NCBI RefSeq assembly: GCF_905475465.1
Contig: NC_062241.1
Coordinates: 9,982,001-10,046,000 of the forward strand
Source: Pieris napi
Lineage: Eukaryota; Arthropoda; Insecta; Lepidoptera; Pieridae
DNA length: 64,000 nt
Direction: 5' to 3'
A model generated the notes under the pieces. It made no database searches. It was given only the letters and a program-made list of their open reading frames with translations, and was not told the origin of the DNA. The position numbers and the translations under genes are program-made. Within the stretch, counting starts at the first letter, position 1. Every line of letters begins with the position of its first letter. Positions 34,146-44,046 of this stretch are shown here, piece after piece.

Positions 34146-34390
34146 GCAGTGTTGGTCTAGTAAATTTCAGCGTGCGACTGTCATCACTGAGGTCATAGGT
34201 TCGATCCCCAGCTGTGCATCAATGGACTTTCTGTGCGCAGTTAACACTCGCTCGTACGGTAAAGGAAAACAACAGGAAACTGGCATGTTTAGACCAAAAG
34301 TCGACGGCGTGTGACAAGCAAAGAAGGTTCACCTACGTGAATAATCATGAATTAGTAACCTGAGGCACAGTTCTATGAGGTTTTAGCGCG
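34146..34390 (+). mobile_element. SINE (family S)
   Basis: The head GCAGTGTTGGTCTAGTAAAT with B box GGTTCGATCCCC is clear. The body CTGTGCGCAGTTAACACTCG follows and the end is AGGTTTTAGCGCG. Confidence 0.8.
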
Positions 34391-34698
34391 CTTTTTTGTT
34401 TATCAGGAATTATGTAGGACTCTATACAAAGAAATGATAAAATCTTTCCTCTTTATTTAAATATTTGCGTAGAAGAGATGCTTTCTTAAATAAAAAAACA
34501 TATTAAATTCTTTTCTTCAATACTAATAAGTAATGCAAAAGGTCTGAAACAAGTATCACATATCGACTTTCATATCTAATTAAATTCGTGTTTGTTGAGA
34601 ACCTCGAATCCTTAATTAGAAACTTGATACCGACTCAATCATTTTACGGGCAAGACAGGTATGTTATTGCCATTTGTACCAGACCTTTACTACCTTTA

Positions 34699-35124
34699 GG
34701 GGGCGTCCATAAATTACGTGAGGTGTTTTTTTAAATTTTCTGTACCTCCCTCCCCCCCTGGTGAGATGTCGTGAGATTTTATTCAACCCCCTCCCCCATC
34801 CCCCAATCTCACGTGAGATTTTTCAAAATGTAGGTTTCTTACGTAAACGCGTTGGATTGTTATTGTAAAAAGAAAAAAAAAATTGCTTCGTGCTTTATTT
34901 ACAACTAAAACAAAATAAGTGAAATGTTGAGCGTTTAGGTATGGAGTTAGTGGGAAGTTGCAGAGATGGCCTTTAGGGTCAACCGTTTTCCAAATTTTTT
35001 TTTAATTAGAAAAAAATTGCGTGATATTTGCCGAGACCCCCCCTCTCTCCAACGTAAGATTAAATGAGATTTGACTCGACCCCCTCCCCCCCTTAAACAC
35101 CTCACGTAATTTATGGACGCCCCC
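34699..35124. mobile_element. MITE with GGGGGCGTCCATAAATTACG ends, TTA TSD
   Basis: About 30 bases at each end are inverted copies (GGGGGCGTCCATAAATTACG... and its complement), and TTA flanks both sides (34696-34698, 35125-35127). C-rich/G-rich subterminal stretches repeat GTGAGAT motifs. The TTA duplication is that of PIF/Harbinger elements. No ORF. Confidence 0.75.
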
Positions 35125-35127
35125 TTA

Positions 35128-36959
35128 CTAGCTATCAAGTTTTCTTTAGCAATATTTACTCTCCACTTGTCAATATTTGTTGTGAAGTCCCGTTATGAAA
35201 CTAACTAACCTTCTTTATGGTAGATTCTGTCTTGCCAAGCCAGGAATATTGGAGAAACTAATAAAATATTATAAATTCAATTTAACCGATTTCATTTAGG
35301 TATACACTTATTTAACATATACATTTTATTAATTGTTTTATAAGTGCACTGGAGATCGGTCATAGGGGTTAAAAAGTCAGATGAACTTGCCATAAATGAA
35401 AAATGAAACGGGCGCAGAAATGTGTTAGATCCGTTGGGATGTTACGGGACAATACAGTTACATACATTAGAATAAACAAAGTAGTAACCGGTCCATTAGC
35501 ATTAACATACATAATACTATTAAGCATCACATATAAATATATTGTATGTTACACGGTACACCCAAGGTCCAGTACATTAAGACCATTCAAAAGGACCTTT
35601 CCTTAAAAGACGTTACTTGTGATATCAAGGCAATGTCAGCCAGGTAACAAGGTGACGTCACTTATGTACTTAAATTCACTTTTTCTTAAAGTTTATTAAA
35701 GACGTATGTGAGTAAATAATTTTAAGTAAGATGTTCCCCCCAGAAAAGCTTAGCTTAGCTAAAGATTCGTCTATTACTCGCAATTTTACAAGCTGTGTTA
35801 TATTTGAATTAATTTATGACGAAAGAGTAAAAAAACATGAATGACACGTCTCAGTGAACATAATAAGATAATGTAATCAAACATTACAGTACTACCTGTA
35901 AACCGTTACACCGGTATAGATAAGACATTTAACTACCCATTGTTGATAAGAAATCTTTGTAAAACTAGAAGGCTTTACATAGTAAACAAAATTTATTACT
36001 TTACAATATATTGAAAGATAACACTAAAGCCAGACTTAATTCGCAAATAAGAATTTACAATAAAAAAATCATCATGTATTTAATTTCAAATAGGAAATAA
36101 ACCGACAAACTTGTTTGTGGTACTAATTAAAAAGTGTAAATCAGACCAAAAGTTTAATCAAAATTGAATTAAATATTTTAATTATTCGTAATACCAGATA
36201 TAAAATGCTACTCATGATATTTAAATCCGCATTAACACTGACCTTTACCAAGAAAGAAAGACTTACATGATATAATTCCTTGGTTTAACATTATATTGTA
36301 CACAATACTTTGAACATCACAATCTTCACGCAAAGTATTCAATTCAATTTGAATTCACTTCGATTATTCGAATTTTTAAATTTAACATGCGCGTGCACAC
36401 GTTCGTCGTGAGTCGTGTTCGAGGATCAACGAAGGCAGGTTACGTCACAAGGCCGCTACAACCTACACTTTGATCGGAATTAATTCTTGTACAAGGTCAG
36501 ATACGGGCGTCGACTTATAGAAAAGTTTAAATAAGTCGTGTTCTCGTGAGAAATTTTGAACATCGGTACATTCTTATAGATATTATTTACGTTTATAGGT
36601 TTAAATACCATTGTGCCAACTGAAATTATTTGTTTATAATGTATTGTGTATGTCGGTTTTTATTACGTATATTGTAAGTATAATCATTTACTTCTATTCT
36701 GCAATAAGCTTACGGGCTAATGTGTATATTAGCGACCTTTAAATGCAATATTAAGCCTGCAGTATATTTATTTATATGGCGTGTTATATCAATTATTTTT
36801 ACTTGTATGAACTACCTTCTTCCTGTTATTCAATTAGAGATGTTAGAGATGGCAACAGAAGTGTTTAAACTTAGGTACTATTAATGTTTATAATAATAAT
36901 AAAGCCTGTTTTATTTCCAATCACAACAAAACAAATTATAATATACAGCTTGGATTATT
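35128..36959. other. gene-free stretch
   Basis: AT-rich sequence with no supported exon, RNA or repeat. Confidence 0.45.
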
Positions 36960-36962
36960 TTA

Positions 36963-37744
36963 TGGTAGCTGTACACACTCGGCGAGACACCCCGAGACAG
37001 GCCGAGGGCGAGAGTGTACAGTAGAGCTCTCGTCTCGCCTCGCTTCCTCGCAGTCGGTCTCGCCTCTCTCGGTCGCCTGTCGGTTTTTTGCGCACGAGTC
37101 AAAGGGTCTCGCGAGTAAAACGAGAGCGACCTGTACACACTCGTTCAATCACTTGCTCGATGACTGTGGTTGTGACAGGACGTATCGCACAATGTGGTCT
37201 AACGAACGCGAATTTTGGCTGGTATTGCTTCTCTCATAAGAGTATTCTTCTTAGTTATCAACGGAGCAACTTTTTGCAGTAAAAATTTAAAGTCGACTAA
37301 AGACATTCTTGTAAAATTATCAAATTGGCCAGAGGGTTCTGCCACTAGCTCTGCCAATTGATTTTCCATGGTGCTGCTGAAATAAAGTACAAAATAAATG
37401 AATGACATACAAAAGGTAAAACATACATACAAGTAGCAATTTACAATTTTGGATAATATTAAAACTTTATGAACCTAATTACCAATTTCTGTTGCGGTGC
37501 ATAGTAACCATCCACCATCTTCTTCTTCGCCATGGCTTCGTAATTTTTTTTTTAATGGTAAACGTGAAGAAAATTATAATAACTTATTGCACAAAGACAA
37601 ACAGCAGCAGCGGTTTCCACGTCCATTATTAACGGTGTTTTAAATACAAATAACGTAACGAGTGTGTACAGGCTGCGCTCTTCTCTCGGTCCTCTCGGTC
37701 GAGACTCTCGGCGAGAGGCTCTCGCCGAGTGTGTACAGCCACCA
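36963..37744. mobile_element. PIF/Harbinger element with transposase remnant
   Basis: The 25-bp terminal inverted repeats (TGGTAGCTGTACACACTCGG... versus TGGTGGCTGTACACACTCGG... on the other strand) differ at one base and are flanked by TTA on both sides (36960-36962, 37745-37747). A second inverted pair, CCTGTACACACTCGTT, lies inside at about 37130 and 37660. The subterminal regions are rich in TCTCG/CGAGA. A transposase fragment lies inside on the minus strand. At 782 bp it is an internally deleted, non-autonomous copy. Confidence 0.8.
37199..37369 (-). pseudogene. Harbinger transposase N-terminal exon remnant
   Basis: From MENQ at 37369 the frame encodes 56 residues with QFDNFTRMSLVDFKFLLQKV followed by a KK-T-REAIPAKIR segment. 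This matches the region just before the catalytic domain of HARBI1-like transposases (F-FTRMS--DF--LL-K--P-I-K--T--R-AI). A polypyrimidine tract with ttatttcag (about 37390-37377) precedes it and looks like a splice acceptor. A possible first exon starts at ATG 37533 (MAKKKMVDGYYAPQQ) with a donor after it. The DDE catalytic part is missing, so no active enzyme can be made. Confidence 0.7.
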
Positions 37745-37779
37745 TTACATTTTTTTCTTTTGCTTGTTATCCTATCCTT

Positions 37780-37910
37780 CCATCAGTACCGTCGATCGGA
37801 ACCCCTTCACGGGTAATGGTCTCCTCCAGCTTTTTCCAACTGACTCTCTCTATGGCTCTCTTTCTCCATTCGTTTCCTGCTACCGCTTCTGTTTCTTCTA
37901 TCCAGCTTTT
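37780..37910 (-). pseudogene. RTE-like LINE C-terminal fragment
   Basis: The minus strand reads AGNEWRKRAIERVSWKKLEE in one frame, the W-x(n)-A-x-x-R-x-x-W-x-x-L pattern at the end of RTE-type LINE proteins. It directly abuts the Harbinger-type element. Confidence 0.5.
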
Positions 37911-38465
37911 TTTTTACTGTTTGATTATTGTTTAGTGTACACAAAATTTCTACAACTGATGTAAACTTTTAAAATTTTAATTTTCTACTTAACTATTTAC
38001 CATTACTATTACTATGTAGGTTGAGAACTAGAATTAATTATATTATATACTTATCTCGACCTATACATTATAGGATGCTGTAGCTGTAAAATGTAAACTG
38101 AGTAGTAAAAAGCCGCTAATAAAGCCACTTAAATAATTGAATTCTTCGAGATCACGTAAATTTTCCATTATTACGCTTGATGATACGCCATAACCCAACG
38201 CTACCGAGCCCTTTGACTACCAGTATGTAATTTCAACTAGTCATTTGAATTAATATTGCTTGTCTGGCATTCTGTTGATATATTTACGATGGGGTTCATT
38301 AACCTGGACTTTTTTATTATAAAAACTTCTGACTACATTTTCTACGTAGGCATTACTTTTTTTTTTGTATCTGCTTCATGACAATCTGCTTTCCAGCAAT
38401 AAGCCACTTGTTTGTTTGATTTTACTCAGTTCATGTTTTCCTCAAGAGCCATAGTTGTATGAAAC

Positions 38466-38990
38466 TTTTCACACGACTCTCTTGATGTCAAGAGGTAAAT
38501 CTTTTATATAGGCTCGGTACGTCCCTTTTTTTAGCCGCTTATGCTGAAGACCGCCTTCTCCGCTCAAAGCGTGTGCCAGTTTATTTACATAGGCAGTCAG
38601 CTTCTCCTGGTATTTCAGACCGTTTTGCGCTATCTCCTGTCGAACTGTTTTTAGGCCGAGGTCGAGGTATATGTACCTATTACTTATACAATGAGGGATG
38701 CCAAACATTGTTCTCAGAGCTTTGGTCTGGAATCTCTCCAAGATATCTATGTTACTGTTGCTGGCCGTTCCCCACAGTTGTATCCCGTAAGTCCAGATTG
38801 GTTTTATGGTGGGTTTTGTACACTAGCATCTTGCTGTTAGGATTTAGTTGTGATTTGCGTCCCAGTAACCACTTAAGTGACCACAGTTTTCCATCTAGTT
38901 GTTTGCGCTTTGTCCAAATATGTTTTTGCCATGTAAGTTTCCTGTCTAGGTGCATGCCCAAGTATTTTGCGTTATTTAAGTAACGTAGGC
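38466..38990 (-). pseudogene. jockey-type LINE ORF2 fragment
   Basis: The minus strand encodes YLGMHLDRKLTWQKHIWTKR and then WLLGRKSQLNPNSK, followed after a frameshift by LERFQTKALRTMFGIPHCIS and a C-terminal tail ending at 38469. This corresponds to the part of ORF2 after the FADD motif. The copy is 5'-truncated with at least one frameshift near 38755-38850, and is related to but diverged from the complete element at 53354-58290. Confidence 0.75.
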
Positions 38991-39164
38991 TTTACTAATA
39001 TTTAATTTCATACACCTTTATACCTTCTTCTCCGACCGCTTGCTGACGTGATCCGGGCCCCGTTGTGGCAGATTACATCACCACTCCTTCCATGTCTGAC
39101 GATCTCCCGCTAGGTGAATGGCGTCAGAGACTAAAGCCTCTTGGACTTTCGTTTGCTTACAAGC

Positions 39165-39345
39165 TACAACTACTTACAAGCAAGTGGAGATCTTCCCAGG
39201 GAGATAAAACCTCCAATTTTTATAAAAAATAGATTCCTTCCTCGAAGGCCGGAAACGCACCCGCTAAAATGGGTGTCCATGGGCTGCGATGCAACCTTTA
39301 ATTGACTCCCTTAGCCTGGTTGGCCCCATTCTCGCATAAAAAAGA
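39165..39345 (+). mobile_element. LINE family B 3'-end fragment
   Basis: GAAGGCCGGAAACGCACCCG and GGGTGTCCATGGGCTGCGAT match the copies at 6196 and 23112. A further 70 bases upstream (GGAGATCTTCCCAGGGAGAT) also belong to the coding end of that family. Confidence 0.6.
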
Positions 39346-40009
39346 CAAGGTTTTGCGATATTTGGACCATTTTCTCTGCAATTTATTATTATTACCTACT
39401 AGTAATTTAAGACTACCATGAGGCCGGGCATGTGGCTGAAATATTGCAACACTTTCTGGAGACATGCCTCTTTGTACTTCTAATTAATTTGCGATATTTG
39501 TTTTACAATAATCATTTCGTATGATGATTTGCTATTTTAAAAGAGCACCGCGATTTTTTTACGCCGGCTGTTTCTCTCGGCCTACACCCTCTGTCTTCTT
39601 TGCCGATTAGTAGGGATGTCTACTGATTCAAATTTAATGACGTGGAATAAGTGATACCTGTATCTTTTATTCCGTAATAAACATATTTTATTTTTGTGAT
39701 ATGCAGTATCTTAAGAATTAAGACGTCGATCCTATGGTCCAGGGAATGCAGCACACATAAGAGAGACAGTAATAAAAAAATTATGCACTGCACAACGTTG
39801 ATAGATAATAAACGGCGTGGATCTTCAAATACATTTACAGTAGCGGACCCTATATTTCGTACGAAAGGTTACGGGAGCTCCTATTAGTTCTTATCAGGTT
39901 TCTCCTGTGTAAAATAAAGTGAGGTTAGGAACATTATTTATAGCTTCGATCGGGGGTTCTGACTTTGATTTATTTCGCATCAAATAGTATAATACTTCTG
40001 AAGAGAATA

Positions 40010-40727
40010 CATAGAACCTCGTTAAGTCGAAAACCTCCTTAACTCGAAGAAATGTTTCATACCCTTCCCTCCAAGCCCCAAAACCTCCGTTACTCGAAAT
40101 TTTTAACCTCTATAAGTCGAAATAATTAGTGAGTCCCTACAAGCTACTTATATACATATTTTCCCTCCATAACTCGAAAAATTATATTTTACCTCTGTAT
40201 CTCGAACATAGCAATGTTTTATTTTATAACATCTACAACTTGATTGTTTAAGACTTTTAATACCTTTAAGAATTTGCCGACAGTGCAAGTACACACTGAT
40301 AAAAAAATTAATTTGACTCAAGAACCAAAATCTTGAACCAAGAATAAAATTTTGGCGAAAATGATTGTCTTGAGTCAAGAGAATAAATTCTTATGAAAAG
40401 AATAATTTACTTACATCAAGATTAATTTCTTCACTTAGTTCAAGATTTAGGCTCTTGAGTCAAGTTAATTTTTTTATCATTGCACCATTGTTTCTTAGGA
40501 GTAGATAATGAATAGAATTACCCAAATTTATGACTCACGTTAATACGAATTTAAAACTTGAATTTTTATTTATTTTACCCCTCTACCTCACAATTTATAA
40601 GAATGAATCTCAACCTCTCTATGTCGAATCAAAATCCGCCTAAGTCGAAATCTTCTTTAACTCGAAAACCCTATAACTCGAATTTTTTTGCCTCTCCCTC
40701 GGAGTTCGAGTTATAGAGGTTCTACTG
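40010..40727. mobile_element. pogo-like element with internal direct repeats
   Basis: Right end reads, on the minus strand, CAGTAGAACCTCTATAACTC; the left end is CATAGAACCTCGTTAAGTCG. TA flanks both ends (40008-40009, 40728-40729), as for Tc1/mariner-pogo elements. Inside, about ten copies of a CCTC...AACTCGAA/AAGTCGAA motif run in the same direction. There is no transposase ORF. A separate foldback element is nested at 40293-40483. Confidence 0.65.
40293..40483. mobile_element. foldback MITE nested in the pogo-like element
   Basis: About 45 bases at each end are inverted copies: TGATAAAAAAATTAATTTGA...CTTGAACCAAG at left and the complement of TGATAAAAAAATTAACTTGA...CTTGAACTAAG at right. The middle is AT-rich. 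Exact ends and duplication are not fixed by eye. Confidence 0.65.
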
Positions 40728-41166
40728 TAGTATGTTAAATTCAGTTTTAAATGGTTTAACAAAAAGTGTATATTTAAAAACTAAGATCTCAGCTCGGTAG
40801 TAAAGATAATGTATATTAGCGGTCGTAAAATTGAATTTTATTACACTATCATTTGTCACGTTTCTTTATTTCCAAAGTGAAAAGGACTAAACATTTAATT
40901 GCCATTTAAGACTCTTGTTTATGTATTTATATACAAACAACTCATTAAACGTTGAACATTGTTAGAAGGATTGCGAGGTTGTTCATACATCTTAATGAAT
41001 GAGAGGATTCTCCGAAGCAAACAATGGAAGATCTCAACGTTGAATACACTTACCATAGTAACCAAGCATTGTTCTATGGAAATTAATACTTTCCATAATA
41101 CGCTTTCTTGTTATCATATTCAACCCGACTTTAAAGGCTTTTCATGGCTATTTATATCAAAATATG

Positions 41167-41369
41167 TACCACAATGTGGAACCAGCTGCCCACTGAAGTA
41201 TTTCCGAACCAATTTGACTTAGGGTCCTTCAAGAAAAGAGCGTACCAATTCTTTAAAGGCCGGCAACGCACTCGCGAGCCCTCTGGCATTGAGAGTGTCC
41301 ATGGGCGGCGTATCACTCAACATCAAGTGAGCCTCCAGCCCGTTTGCCCCTGTTCTATAAAAAAAAACG
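41167..41369 (+). mobile_element. LINE family A, 5'-truncated copy
   Basis: Nearly identical to the last 200 bases of the LINE ending at 28870, including TGTGGAACCAGCTGCCCA and CTCTGGCATTGAGAGTGTCC, and it ends in a short poly(A) run. One base is missing after CATGGGCGGCG, shifting the frame of the last codons. Confidence 0.85.
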
Positions 41370-41740
41370 AAATACTTTTTATATGTCCTGACTCCTGAAC
41401 AAATACATATTACTGTAACGTTTGAAAATAGTTTATGTGTAGTAGTAAGTTATAAACTGTATGTATTTATAAACGGGGTATGTGTTATTTTTACTGTGTA
41501 CCTTATAACTAGAAAGGATTATTTTTTCCCGAAATTCAAAAACAGAACCTACGTGTAATACGAGTTAGAAACATCGCCTTGATATATTTATATATTAATG
41601 TTGCTCGGAATACTAACTACATACTACTAATTTTAATTGGGGTTGCCTTAAAGAGATCATTTATTAGAAATTGTATTAGAAAACTGACCCGTCAAACCTC
41701 GTTTTGCCATCAATACTAAATAAAACTATAATAAAATCTA

Positions 41741-41974
41741 CTATAATAAAAAATAGGGGTGGATCGCAGAGGAGTGACAAATAAGAGTTGTATGTATCTT
41801 TGTATGCTGTATCATAAAAAAATAAAAACAAAAAGTATGTCTGAAAAATAAAAATAAAAATTTAGGGGTGGGACCAACCTTAACATTTAGGGGGATGAAA
41901 AGTAGAAGTTGACCGATTATTAGACTAACTGAATATGCAAAGTATGGGAACGACCAGAATTTTATATATAAGAC
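41741..41974. repeat. dispersed repeat D, copy 2
   Basis: Shares AAAAATAGGGGTGGATCGCA, TTAACATTTAGGGGGATGAA and GAATTTTATATATAAGAC with 5016-5325 and 60999-61463. The block before the end is deleted here. Confidence 0.65.
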
Positions 41975-42502
41975 ATAGGTAACTATGGTAACAATAAACA
42001 ATTTTCTAGTCATGTATTAAGTCCTTAATTCAAAATTAAAAAGGCCACGACTGATACAAATTTACAGGTTCGTCGTAGCGCGTCTTTGATTCTAAAGTAA
42101 GGTTATCTTTCCCCAACAATTACCAGTATTAAGTTCATAACCCGGTAGTCATTCACACCAGAAACAACAGAGCTAACGAGACAATAGACCGGCACTGTTA
42201 AGAATCAGCTGAGTGGGACACTCTTGTGGGCTCGCGTGAAAAACTTCATGTTTACACTTCTTCAAGAATGTAAACTTCTCTATATATAATCTGATAACAG
42301 TGAATGTGTAAGTTTATTTTCTTTTAGTAGAGTAATTGCGGAGATTTTTGTCTTGGATCGAGTTATGTAACCTGACATTAATTAAGTTACATTAAAATTA
42401 TAACGCACAAGAGCTCAACGATTTTAAACGATTTTAAAAATTTCAATTAATACTATAACGTTTTTTGTTTTTTTTTACAAAGTACATCATATTGTATGTA
42501 GT

Positions 42503-42845
42503 AATAAATATAGTTTAAAAAAACTATAAAACACGCTTTTAAAGCACATCAAACTAAATTTTTTTCACTTTTTAGTTTGATGTGCTTTAAAAGCGTGTTT
42601 TATAGTTTTTTTTAACTATATTTATTTTCCACTTTTTAGTCCTAGCAGCAATACATGTTGTCTCAATTTAATCGTATTGCTTTGTGGACTTAAAAAAAAT
42701 TTCATTGTTTTTTCGAGATAAACCTATGAAATTATTATTTTGACGCTGATTCTTTATAAGTGTACAAAGTTTGAATTAAATCTGTCCGTTTAAAGTGGGT
42801 CAAAATCGAGTCCGAAGGAGTCGGTTACATACATACATACATACA
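42503..42845. repeat. hairpin-headed repeat, copy 2
   Basis: Arms 42503-42556 and 42573-42626 are complementary at 53 of 54 positions around a 16-base loop. A tail of about 200 bases follows, the same as in copy 1 (6574-7014), and ends in an ACAT run. Confidence 0.85.
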
Positions 42846-43278
42846 GGTGAAGCGTGTAAAAATACAAGGGTTAGTTCCTATTGATAATTTTTACAAGAGA
42901 CGCTGCCGTTTTGTTTTACGCTATTGTGCGAAAAGTAAGGAAATATCTATTCGTCCCCTTCCCTGCCCTACTTACCTTTTGACCCCTCAGTCGATTTGTC
43001 ACTGTGACCGAAACTGGTTATGTAATTTGCCTACGCGCAGATTCCTATCACTTAAGCGCGTGTATTAATTTTAAGTCTACCCAATATGTATATATTTTAG
43101 TTAATAATTAGAAGCACAAACCAAGTGATAGCAATCATCGCATACTTGATGCCTAAATGAGCCCTTTAGTTTTTACCACACTCATAAATTGTAATATAAC
43201 ATTCTCGTTTCCGATATTATCCAATAGGTCGACTTGACTTATATTCCAAATAGGTAATAGAAGTGTCACTTAGATTTA

Positions 43279-43873
43279 GGCTATGTTCAGATGGCAAAAA
43301 ATTGACGCGCGTTTTCAAATCGCGCGACTAGACATTGTGGTATTTTCATACAACTGTTCACATAAGCGCGCGTCAACGCGGCGCTCAGAGAAAAAGTCTC
43401 TAGACGCAGGTGATCGCGCGTTGACGCGCGCTTTGATATTAATGTAATGTCCGTTTGCTGTTCAGATGAGCGCGCGCTTTCATCGCGATCGCATGGAATT
43501 TTGTTAATTTTCGTAATTATATTTTGTTCTCGCAGTTAAAATGAGTGAAATTGAAGATATTGTTATCGACTTACTAATCGATGAAGTAGAAAAAAGGCCA
43601 GCAAGTTGGAATATAGCAAATTTGTATAAAAATATAAAATAATTTGTATTTTTTTTCAAAATTGGATGAAACCAATGTGTACGTTTCCTTTTAGATATTT
43701 TTCTTTATAATATAACCACAAAATAATAGCCTCTCCCACGTCCATTTTCTACGTTCTACCGAACTAGACTGACGAGTACTCTCGCAACGCGCGTTAGCGC
43801 TCATCATCTGAACGCTCTTCAAATTTGATCGCGCGTTGACGCGCGTTAACGCGCGTTACATGTGAACATAGCC
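43279..43873. mobile_element. PIF/Harbinger-type element, TTA TSD
   Basis: Termini are GGCTATGTTCAGATG and the complement of GGCTATGTTCACATG, flanked by TTA (43276-43278, 43874-43876). Subterminal regions are full of GCGCGTTGACGCGCG-like palindromes. At 595 bp it is non-autonomous but holds a short MADF-like ORF. The paralogous repeat at 32103-32366 shows the same flank without the element and with a single TAA. Confidence 0.85.
43541..43642 (+). pseudogene. MADF-like N-terminal ORF inside the Harbinger element
   Basis: ATG at 43541 opens 33 codons reading MSEIEDIVIDLLIDEVEKRP then ASWNIANLYKN and TAA. The pattern LI-EV-KRP-xWN resembles the start of MADF DNA-binding domains, which occur in the second protein of insect Harbinger transposons. 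TTGTTCTCGCAG immediately upstream looks like a splice acceptor. The domain is cut after its first helix, so this is a remnant. Confidence 0.5.
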
Positions 43874-44046
43874 TTAAACAAGTGAAGTTCGTTTTACATT
43901 AATCCAGCGTCGCAACCTCACTACCCCTAGCTTGATGTTAGTTTTAAGCTCATGTTTTAAACGATTAAAGCCAGTCGACACCCAGCTTCAAACAAAGAGT
44001 TTTATCTATTTGAACATCCCTCCATTAACAGCCACCAGAACTTAAC

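Larger units (their letters stand above)
43157..44046 (-). repeat. dispersed repeat K, interrupted copy
   Basis: The halves 43157-43278 and 43874-44046 together align, inverted, with 32103-32366. The Harbinger-type element 43279-43873 separates them. Confidence 0.7.
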
